DNA from: Diospyros lotus
Taxonomy: Eukaryota; Streptophyta; Magnoliopsida; Ericales; Ebenaceae
DNA length: 64,000 nucleotides
Assembly (NCBI RefSeq): GCF_014633365.1
Contig: NC_068350.1
Span: 14,361,787 to 14,425,786, forward strand
Direction of reading: 5' to 3'
This document shows positions 11,639 through 21,297 of the stretch, in pieces; the stretch's first letter is position 1; each line of letters begins with the position of its first letter. Made by a program: the position numbers and the translations under genes. The notes beneath the pieces are model-generated. The model did no database searches. It was not told the origin of the DNA and saw only the letters and a program-made list of their open reading frames with translations.

Positions 11639-12479
11639 CTGCAAAGATTTAAACAAACAAATCATAAACAAACATATATACATCGGTTATAAATATCAGT
11701 TTGTAACTTACATACAAAACTGATACATGACAATGTATATATATCGGTTACATATATCAGTTCCAAATTGATATGGGAAACCGACTAATTAATATATAAC
11801 CGATAAAGTGTAACCGACATATCTATACAGCAAAGGATACATCGATTAATTGATATTAGTTTAAATATGATGTATGTTATCAACCAATAACTTGCTATCG
11901 ATATATCGTTTATGTAAATAGAATTACCTCTGTCCAACACTGATATGTATTCGGTTATATTTGATACCTGCTCCATTGTTAGTACATGTATCAAATGTTA
12001 CTATTTCCCAATCATTTTGTCCTTTCTCTTCTTTGGTATTTCTCTGTTGTCATTGTCGGTTATATTTCTTTGGTATGGAATTCAAATACCATATATAAAT
12101 GTATAGAATATATCGGTTTGGAACCAACATGAAAACTCGAATACAACAAATTCAACCAAAAATCGATTACGATTATTCATTAATAAATATAAATCGGTAC
12201 ATTAAAATAAACAAAAAATGGGTTACGGATATCAGTTATTCACTTATAAACATAAAATGACCACATGATGATATCGGTCAAAATACCTAACATTGTTCCG
12301 ACTATATGATGATATCGGCTAACACATGGTAAATGTATCGAATATATCGATTTGGAACCGACATGAAAATACGAAACAACACTAAATTAAACTAGAAATC
12401 GGTTATGATTATTCATTGATAAATATAATATCGATCAAACATATCGGTTTGTATCCGATTTAATGTAACCGATACTAGC

Positions 12480-13390
12480 TCATTTATTCCACTATATAAT
12501 ATCGATCAAAGGTATCGATGTGTATCTAATATAACATAATTGACCTATAATATTTTCATGATTTGCGACGGTTCGATTGCCTGACTTTTGGTATTATGTT
12601 ATATCGGTTCTATAATTGATATAACATAGCTGGAATAGTATATGTTATCTTATATTGGTTTATAACCAATATGTTTTTTCGATATCCTTTAAACAAACCA
12701 AAAGTCATGCAAACCAAACTATCACATATCCCGAATATCTTATCACGGAAAATTACTATTAACAATGCAATGAGACGTATTTTTTGTTGTTTAAAATATT
12801 TCCTTTGTAGTTCCCGATGTCTGCACCGATATGACCTTTCATCCTTTGGACATCAGTGCCCTTCTCGCCCACCACATGTAGATTTTATCGATCAGTTATG
12901 TTATATCGGTTCTATAATTGATACAAATAGCTAGAATAGTATCAGTTATGTTATATTGGTTATAACCGATATGTTTTTCTGATATCCTTTAAACAAACCA
13001 AAAGTTGTGCAACCAAACTATCACAAATCACGAATATCTTATCGTTAAAAATTATTATTTTATCGCTTAAAATTACTATTTTTGTTTTTTCGATATCGGT
13101 TAAACATATTGGTGTATACTACCTCATTTATTCTAATCTATAATATCGGTCATACGTATCGGTGTGTATCCTATATAACGTAATTGACCGATAATATTTT
13201 CATGATTTGTGACCGTTCGGTTGCCCGACTTTTGGTATCCCTTCTTTACTACCTCATTTATTCCACTCTATAATATTGGTAAAACGTATCGGTGTGTATC
13301 CAGTATAATATAATCGACCGATCGATAATATTTTCGTGATTTGTAACCGTTCGGTTACCTGACTTTTGGTATCCCTTCTTTACTAGCTAA
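12480..13390 (+). repeat. two nested tandem duplications (~131 bp and ~304 bp)
   Basis: A unit beginning TTTATTC and ending near CCTGACTTTTGGTAT occurs at about 12482-12597, 13127-13257 and 13258-13390; the last two are head to tail. A second unit around GATATCCTTTAAACAAACC occurs at about 12608-12755 and 12912-13060. Both units carry ATCGGT motifs, so local duplication has helped multiply that motif. Confidence 0.75.
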
Positions 13391-14515
13391 TTTATTCCAC
13401 CCACTACTCCCACACTATATATGTACGATATAGATCAGAAACAAAAAGATTGGATTCAGAGAGCAACAACATATGAGAGTCCTCTAAGAGAAGTGCAAAA
13501 CAAAGGCAAACCCAATGATCAGTGGGTTTTCTTTCTGTTTTGCATTTCTCTTGGTACGCACTCTTTGTATTCTCAATATTTGTAAGAATTCCAGACCAAG
13601 GCCAGCAATAGATATCACTTTCATTGACCTTAAACAACCTGAGATAACCTATCGATTGGCAGTGCATTGGCAATGTACTTGGAATCTGAACTGTGATAGA
13701 ACAAGCCCCAATATCTGAGAAACCGTGGAAAGTCATCTCTATTGTAAAGAATATCGGTGAATTCCTAATGGTAAGTTTATGTATGAAATTGTTTGGGAAA
13801 CAATATCGGTTCATTCCTATCGGTAAGTATCTATTTACATTTCAAAATATTGAGATATCACGATAGCAATGCAATTTATATCGGTCCATTAATATTGGTT
13901 TGAAACCGATAAAACAAATACGATATCAGTGAATTCCTATCGATAGTGTGTTTAATTTTCAATATATTCAGATATTATTATAGCACATGAAATTTATATC
14001 GGTCAATTTATCGATAGGTAACCGATACAACATAATCGAAATTTCCAAGTCATTTCTGTTTACTATGAATTTATACATAGATAGCATATGCAAATGATAT
14101 TGGTTAAAGAAATATTAAGTTTCTGTTTACATTGTTATTTATACAGAGATATCGAAATATAGGCTTCTCAGATATTGGAGCAGGTTCTTTCACATGCTCT
14201 GATTTCTCTACATCCTATTGCTATTTCAGATTCCAATTACTCTACATCCTATCGCCCATTACGTTTTCATTCCAAAAAACAAAAGCACAAAGGATAAACT
14301 ATTGTCAATTTACTCAAGCTACCAACATTCTTTCGGGCGTAGATTTCCAACGATAAGAAAATGAATACATACCTGGTATGGAGACAACAATAATTTTGAA
14401 GAAGACGATTGATGAAGAAGCAGCAACAATTGGATAAGGAGAAAGAAAGACTCGCGAGATTGATTGACGGCGAGTGCGAAAAAATGAGAGGGAAGAAGGG
14501 GAAGACCATAAAGTA
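13391..14515. other. non-coding part of the MULE, no gene supported
   Basis: The stretch holds further ATCGGT motifs (13754, 13805, 13880, 14000) and several short open frames. The plus frame at 13515-13718 starts with a hydrophobic run and ends with WQCTWNLNCDR, but nothing confirms it as a secreted peptide gene. A purine-rich segment from 14395 to 14515 leads into the probable terminal repeat. Confidence 0.4.
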
Positions 14516-14625
14516 GGGGCATTTTTGTCCGGTAAAAGTTCAAAAGTCCTAGTTTTGCAAAGATTTTCAAAGTGTCCTATTTTTGCAAAATTTAGTATCG
14601 AGAGTCCCATTTTTCCAAATTTCCC
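14516..14625 (-). repeat. probable right terminal repeat of the MULE
   Basis: Read inward on the minus strand it begins GGGAAATTTGGAAAAATGGG and continues with TTTTGCAAAAATAGGAC and TTTGCAAAACTAGGAC words, ending near GGGGCA. The run of G-starting, AAAA/GCAAA-rich words looks like plant MULE terminal inverted repeats. The left end is not in the window, so pairing and the 9-bp target duplication cannot be verified. Confidence 0.45.
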
Positions 14626-16558
14626 ACTATAATATGTTCACTTGAAGTGAGACTTCACTGCCTCCTATACTGTCATGAACCGCTACTATGAGCTAGTCAG
14701 AAACTCTTGGAATGTCGTCGGGATTTGGAGAATTTTGATTATGGGTTAAGGGGTTACTAATACCCAAAAGGGTTTCAGTGTTATCTAATTGCTAGTGGGT
14801 AGTGAATCTAGAAAGTCACACACTATATAGTGTTACATTTGGTATCGCCATTGTGTGCTCGAAATATCTCTAGAAGTTGTTGGTCAAAAGTTGACCCTTA
14901 GCTGCTGTCAATAATGCATAGTGCATAGTAAAATTACATGATTACATAGCATTATTAAAGGGGAGGCAGTAGACGTGATAGAGATTTTAATTTAGGGAAA
15001 GGGAGAAGAAAGAAAATGGGAAGCAGAGAAATCTACTTCCCACGTGTGCAATTCTTTTCTTCTTCTTTTTTTTTCGTCTACTTCCTCTGACAATCTTTTG
15101 TTGCCATAGAAATTATATGTGTAAAGGTCACGAGTATAATTTTGAGACTCGGGCACTGGTGATACGCGAAATATTTGTGTCTAGCACGGAAAGAGGTGAC
15201 TAGAACGGTACCATTCGATATACTAGGTGTGGACCGACTAAGATCACCACATCTTGAGGTGGATTCAGTCTCAGTATAGAAACTGTTTCTATACACCATC
15301 CTTACATCAGACAATAGGTATGCATTTACTTATGTGTTCATTTGATAAATATGCATGTCACTTAAATACCTAGGATAATGTATGGCATGTATGTTATATT
15401 TTGCTCCGTGTATTGGATACATGGTAATTTTTTTTTCTTGATACCATGATGTGCCTAAAATGCAATGGCAAGTGCACCAGTCGATCAAGTAATAAAGTGA
15501 ATGAGTAAAGTATCGTTCCCATGGGGACTGCCGAAATAAGTACCGAAATGGAGCAATCCTACTCTTTATCTAGAAAAATCGAATTAGAGATAACATCAAC
15601 TAACTACAAAATAAAGAAAAAATAAAGTAAGAAGAATACGACATATTGAAAATAGAAAAATAAAGAGCAATCGAACAGGTTAAAACAGAGAGATAAGATA
15701 AGATTAGCTAAGGCATTTGATTCACCTACGAGAATATTGTAAATCTTACCAAATAAGTTAATTAGATGGATTTTACTTATATGTGACGATGAAATTTCAT
15801 AACTTATTTATTATCCTTTGGTCCAGGTATAATAAAACTATTGTTAATCACTAATTCTACACTTGGTGCATGTAAAATTAATTAATTAACGACGCATTAA
15901 GTTTTGTGAAATTCACTAACTTAAATCACTAATTCAAGTTACAGCAAAGATAAATATTCATACTTGGTCCGTTTCAATATCCAATCTAAGTTATGTGATA
16001 TGCAAAGCTTAACATGAAATTACTTGGTATGTATCATCTATATTCGTAAAATCATTTAACAGGCGATCAGATTGTCAAAATAATAATAGCTATATCACAT
16101 AATCACATGAAATAAACATTAATCAAATTAACTGACAATAATATCAATCACAACATTGTCTCGTGGCTATCTCGTTACCTTAGCTAACAAGAAATTCAGC
16201 CACCCATAATAACAGAAATCATCATAATTAAACTCCAGAAAAACATAATTAAAATCCAAGAATTAATTCAAGAATAAAAGAATTAACAATCAAGGAAATT
16301 AATTCATAATCCTTCTCCAAAATTAGTGATTTCCATGGTTGCTTTGTGCCACTTCCAATTCTCTTGGTTGCTGCTCTGTTTCCTTCAAATTCCTCTCATG
16401 TTCTGCCATTTCAAGCTTCTCCAAATTCTGCCTCCTTAATCTCACGAAATCCCTACACCGCAAGCCTTTGTTAATTCCTTCAGTCCATACACCGCGCAAC
16501 AATTCCTTTCAATCTTACTTGCCCTGCGCCTTCAAGTTCCGCCGCTCTCCCTCTCTAC
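14626..16558. other. intergenic sequence with retroelement-like words, no gene
   Basis: I see no coding region. From about 15455 the words GCAAGTGCACCAGTCGATCA, AGTAATAAAGTGA and GTATCGTTCCCATGGGGA form a phrase that recurs in non-coding parts of many plant retroelements, so 15450-16300 is probably an old retroelement piece. The segment from 14640 to 15320 is unassigned. Confidence 0.4.
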
Positions 16559-16576
16559 TAGACATGGCCAAAATTG

Positions 16577-16685
16577 AACCAGACCGGCGGTTCGAACCGG
16601 AACCGGACCGGCCGGAACCGGCCGAACCGGAACCGGACTGAACCGATGAAATTCGGTCCGGTTCCGGTTCCTCGGAACCGGAACA
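16577..16685. repeat. left subterminal GAACCGG array
   Basis: Repeated GAACCGG and CCGGTTC words crowd the first 130 bp of the hAT element. The mirror array lies at 19430-19680. hAT transposases are known to bind subterminal repeats; the binding here is inferred. Confidence 0.75.
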
Positions 16686-16754
16686 ACCCCCCCTCCCCCC
16701 CCCACCACCCCCCTCCCCCCCCGTGCAGCACCCCTCCCCCCCCCCCCCCCCCCC
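16686..16754 (+). repeat. C-rich tract with long C runs
   Basis: About 69 bases almost wholly C, with runs of C broken by A, T or G, including an 18-C run near 16737-16754. The long C runs could fold as i-motif or, on the other strand, G-quadruplex. It lies just inside the left subterminal array of the hAT element. Confidence 0.85.
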
Positions 16755-16873
16755 AACGGTCCAAAATTGGACCGTTGGCAGCCAACGGTCCAATTCCAAT
16801 TTTATTAATTTTTTTTTTTAATTTTATAATTCCTATCTATATATACCCCTCCCTCCCCCACTCATTTTTCACA

Positions 16874-16876
<3 letters not shown>

Positions 16877-16922
<46 letters not shown>
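16877..16922 (+). repeat. (CT)n microsatellite
   Basis: About 22 uninterrupted CT units in the probable 5' leader of the hAT transposase gene. Confidence 0.9.
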
Positions 16923-16926
<4 letters not shown>

Positions 16927-17103
16927 CTCAAGCTATTATTCTCTCAATTTTGTCTCTCATTTAATATTTCAATTTCAATTTCTTCAATCTTCTCATTTTG
17001 TTATTTATCAATTTATTCAATTATATTGTTAATTATTTATTACTTGTTACTATATTATTTTATCATTATTATATTTTTTTATTATCATACTTTTTTCAAA
17101 AAA

Positions 17104-19057
17104 ATGGCAAGTGAAGGTAGAAATTTTGAAAATATTGAAAATGTTGAGTTTGAAACTCAAAATTTTCAAACACAAGAGAGTGAAACTCAACAAAAGGGAG
17201 GTGGAAAAATTTCTACTTCTGATATTTTTAATATTCATTTCAAGAAAACACCAAAAGGAGATGGTAAATTTGATATATCTTGTAATTATTGTAATCAGGT
17301 ATACAAATTCAAGCAAGGAGGTGGATATGGTACTTTCGCCCGACATTTGCAAACAAAGCACCCGCTCAAGGTTGGATTGAGCCGCGATCAAACACAAATA
17401 TCCGGGTTTGCTACCTCTTCAAACTCTCCTCAATTATTTCATTATAATGAAGCTAATTGTAGGTCTGGTTTAGCTGAAATGGTAGCAATTGATCATTTAT
17501 CTTTTAGTTTTGGTAAAAAATTAGGTTTTACTCGATTTTGTCAAAACTTTGTTAATCCTAGTTTTAAATCAATTCCTAGAAATACTTTGAAAAGGAATTT
17601 GTTAAAATTGTTTAAAAACTCAAAAATTGAATTGATAACATATTTTCAAAACAATAATATTAATGTTTCTATTTGTAGTGATATTTGGAGTGATCATTGG
17701 CAAACTCATTCATATATGGGTATTACTTGTCATTGGGTTGATGAAAATTATGTTTTACAAAAAAGAATTCTTGCGTATCGATGTTTTGATGAAAGTCATA
17801 ATGCTGAAAATATTTGTAGATTAATTCAACAAATTTTACAAGAATATAGATTAGTTAATAGAATTTTTTCAATTTCTTTTGATAATGCATCGGCTAATAC
17901 TGCTTCTATTAATGAATTGAAAAGAATTTGCCAACCAAATTTTGGTGGAAGATTTTTTCATGTTAGATGTGCATGCCATGTTTTAAATTTATGTGTTCAA
18001 GATGGTATTAAGTCACTTAATTCTTATTTAGATCCAATTAGAAATGTTATTTCTTATATTTGGGTACACCCTCGAACTACAAAAGCATGGGCACATTTTT
18101 GCACCTCCAATGGTCAAACCCCAAAACGTTTTTCAAAAGATGTCCCTACTCGTTGGAACTCAACTTTTAAATTACTTAATCAATCTTTTGAATATAAAGA
18201 TTTATTGTGTTCTTTTGCAGCAAATTATATTCCACAATATCCTATTTTTCCAACTATGTGGAATGTTTGTAGTTCAATTTTGAATATTTTACGAATTTTT
18301 AATGATGCTACTCATACACTTAGTAGTGTTTATAAACCAACTTCACATCAATTTTTAATAGAAGCAATGAATGTGGCCGGTGTATTAATGGAAGGAATTA
18401 ATGTTGAAGAAATTTGTCATGCTGTTTTAGAAATGAGAGAAAAATGGTTACGTTATTATCAATTTATTCCTGAAATTTTTTTTGTTACTACGGTATTTGA
18501 TCCTAGGTGTAAATTTGATGGTTTAATTGAGTGTTTGTCTAACTATTATTCGTTGTTAGGATTAGAAAATAATGAAGAAATTGATGTGAATATTATAATT
18601 TCTAAGGTTAGAACTTTATGCAATCAATTATATGAAGCATATGTTATTGCTCCTAGTAGTGAAGAATCATTTCCATCCATGGCTTCGCATTCCTCTTCCT
18701 CCCAACCAATGAAATGGGGTCATAAATTTTTAGATCAAAGGAGGAAAAAAACCTAGATCGAGCTCACATTCGGAGCTCGAAACTTATCTAACCACAGTTT
18801 TTGAGTTTGGTGATGATACAGGTTTAAATTTTGAAATTTTGGAGTGGTGGAAAAGGCACAAGGAGACATTTTCAACTCTTGCAATTATTGCAAGTCAACT
18901 TCTTGCAGTTCCAGCTTCAACTGTAGTCGTTGAACAAACATTCAGTAGTGGAGGCAACATTTTGGACGAAAGAAGATCAAGATTGGCTCCAGAATCATTG
19001 GAAGCTCAAGTTTGCCTCGATGATTGGGAAAGAGCTAACATGCGACGTCAAGAATAA
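17104..19057 (+). pseudogene. hAT transposase (BED finger, RNase-H fold, hATC), one frameshift
   Basis: The protein would cut and move the hAT element in the nucleus. From the ATG at 17104 the order is: a BED-type zinc finger (CNYC...ARHLQTKH, about residues 61-88); the RNase-H-like core with SDIWSD and FDNASAN blocks; an RCACHVLNLCVQDG block; PTRWNSTF; then the hATC dimerisation part at 18839-19057 with PASTVVVEQTFSSGGNI and LDDWERAN. A run of seven A near 18745-18751 puts the frame out and it stops at 18756. With six A the frame would run on to the stop at 19057, about 650 residues, the usual length for RICESLEEPER/DAYSLEEPER-like transposases. No other break is visible. I chose this ATG because the BED finger follows it closely. 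Confidence 0.9.
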
Positions 19058-19429
19058 CTTATCCATTCATCATCATCTGACGAATGGGTTAATGATGGTT
19101 CAACAACGGCGACTTCCGACTCCAATGAAGATGCGTAGGATCCAAGTCCATATTTTATTTTTTTTCACATTTGTAAAAATTAATTACTTGTATTACATTT
19201 TTGTTGTAATTATTTTTTAATGAAATTAAGTCTAATTCTATTTTTTATTTTTTATTTTTCACATTTGTAAAAATTAATTACTTGTATTACATACTTGTTT
19301 AGTTGTTTTAATTATTTTTAATGAAATTATTACTTATATTTCTTCAATTTTTAGTAGTGTTTTTTTATTAAAAATATGGTTGAGAATATTTATATTTACA
19401 ATTATATTTAACAATTAAAAATCGAAACC

Positions 19430-19680
19430 AAACCGAACCGAACAACGGAACAAGGACCAAAATTGAATACAACAATATTTAAAAAAAATTAAAAAAAATT
19501 CGGTTTGAACCGGAACCGGAACCGTTGACCGAACCGGCTCAAACCGTTGACCGAACCGGTCCAAACCGTTGACCGAACCGGCACGAACCGAAACTGGAAC
19601 CGAACCGTCCCAAACCGCCCTTGGGCGGTTCGGTTCAGGTTCAAAGATTTCTTGAACCGGAACCGGCGGTTCATGAACCG
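19430..19680. repeat. right subterminal GAACCGG array
   Basis: AACCGGAACCGG, AACCGTTGACCGAACCGG and related words repeat up to the right terminal repeat of the hAT element. The four CCGTTGACCGAACCGG-like units near 19520-19580 form a short tandem set. Confidence 0.75.
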
Positions 19681-19699
19681 TGGCCATGTTTCTCTGCCC

Positions 19700-20939
19700 A
19701 TCTCAATTTATTATATATATATATATGTATATAAAAGTTACACGCAGCGCACAGAGCACTAATCCATCTCTCATTTCAATTTATATTATTATAATATCAT
19801 AATTTAAGATGCACCCACTTTCTCCACATTCGCGTGACTTTATATAATATATAATATATCATATATATAAATAATATAACATATAATATTTAATAAACTC
19901 TTAATTATATTAACTTTAATTATATTATAATACTAATTCTTTATAATATTTATTTTTTATTTATATTATAATATTAATTTATAGTATTAACATTAAAATT
20001 AACTTTATAACAATATTTTAATTTTAATTTTAATTTTTTATTTTTTAACCCAAACACTAAATAGTATTCCTGTAAAATAACAAGAAATACTAAAAATTAA
20101 ATATATGCAAAGAAAACTCAAAACATTAGATAATTATAGATCAAACACATAAAATATTAAAAATACTATTCAATTATAACCAATAAATGTGTGAAAAAAT
20201 TCTCACATCATACCCACCGTACACGTGATTCTCTTCGCTATAAACTTCTCCCCCCGCCCACCTATCCCTCTTAAATTTATTCACTGGACGGCTTGAAAAA
20301 TCGTAACCCGGTAGAAAATTGTCGACAGCCCGAAGGCATTTATTGACAACTAGAGGCCAGCCTTCATGAACGGTCAACAAACTCAACACCATCAGTTGAC
20401 AGTTTCCTCATTTTTCCACCTAAACGATCACCAAACTATATGGAATGGGTGACTGGAAGAAGCCCATTTCTCCTTAAACATCCTCAAACCGCCTTAAACG
20501 GCCGACAACCTTAACACCATCTATCAATCGCCAGTGCCTATTGCATTAAACGATCGATAACTAGCAGCTTCCTCCTCTTACGATATTGCCTTCTACCTCA
20601 TTGCACCAACCCGCAAACCCATATATGATACCTCTATATACATTTATACACATACACGCTTGCCTTACTACTGGCGACCCCACATCCACTTCATTTGACT
20701 TTTCCAATATTCAACATCTTTGCTTCCTCCTTTAACTTTGATTACTCAACACCAAATTTAACTTCTTTTACTTTTAACTATTCAAACATCTCATGTGTCC
20801 TTCCACTTAGCCCACAAATAACTAGTAAGCCACAATTAAATCAACATAGAATTAATCAACTTATTCCTTCCCATTCATTCTCTTCCCAAAATGTTGAGTC
20901 GTTACGCTAAGTATTGTTTGCAAGCTATCTAAGTGTATC
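19700..20939. other. AT-rich intergenic sequence, no gene
   Basis: Up to about 20170 it is nearly pure A/T with TATATA runs. From 20170 to 20939 base composition is mixed and pyrimidine-rich, and short frames such as 20695-20910 carry no family signature. It may be an old LTR or leader, but I cannot assign it. Confidence 0.4.
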
Positions 20940-21297
20940 GCTATTGATCCTTCCCTAATGATAACAGTTCACTCATCTTCCGTAGGACCCCTCTTTGGAA
21001 GTTCTGTCTCTTAAGACCGAGGGCCTTATTCGTGGGGAGATAATAATATTAGTAGGGGGTTGTTCAAAAGCCATTTTACCTCGAAGGAGTTAAGTTTTTG
21101 GTAAGAAGAGTCTTCCAAAGAATAAAAAAATCTAAGGCTGAGAGCAACAAAGAGTCTTCCGGACGATCGAGAGTCTTTGGGGAAAAAATGTGACCCATTA
21201 GGGACTACTTCCTATTTATAGCCCAAACCTTCAATAGACCAAGCGTCACGAGTCCTTAGAGACTCTACCCCGATAATCATCGGGCACCCACTTTTTT
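20940..21297 (-). mobile_element. LTR-like fragment, minus strand
   Basis: On the minus strand a GGGCTATAAATAGG promoter-like box (about 21212-21225) is followed by GACTCTCGATCG and GGAAGACTC words like those in Tat-type gypsy LTRs. It is interrupted at 21297 by the solo LTR and seems to continue at 24087. No ends were found. Confidence 0.35.

Larger units (their letters stand above)
9927..14025. repeat. dense array of ATCGGT/ACCGAT motifs in both orientations
   Basis: By hand I count about 24 ATCGGT and about 9 ACCGAT in this 4.1-kb stretch, mostly as ATATCGGTTA or TAACCGATA, plus many one-base variants. Chance would give about two in all. The motif lies between genes, in the introns of the ULP1-like pseudogene, and inside local tandem repeats. 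Such motif crowding resembles the subterminal transposase-binding repeats known from CACTA and some other DNA transposons. For this MULE a binding role is inference. Confidence 0.75.
16559..19691 (+). mobile_element. nearly complete hAT transposon
   Basis: The left end reads TAGACATGGCCA and the right end, on the minus strand, reads AAACATGGCCA. Both are followed inward by clusters of GAACCGG words (16577-16685 and 19430-19680), typical subterminal repeats. The 8-bp flanks CTCTCTAC and CTCTGCCC agree at five of eight positions, so the duplication is decayed or the ends are off by a base or two. Inside is one plus-strand transposase gene. At 3.1 kb the size suits an autonomous hAT element. Confidence 0.8.

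Noticed and set aside
13515..13718. Possible small secreted peptide
   Set aside because: It has a hydrophobic start, but a minus-strand frame overlaps it, no family resemblance is seen, and it sits in decayed MULE DNA.
16515..16799. Gly-rich open frames on the minus strand
   Set aside because: They only translate the C-rich tract and GAACCGG repeats of the hAT end.
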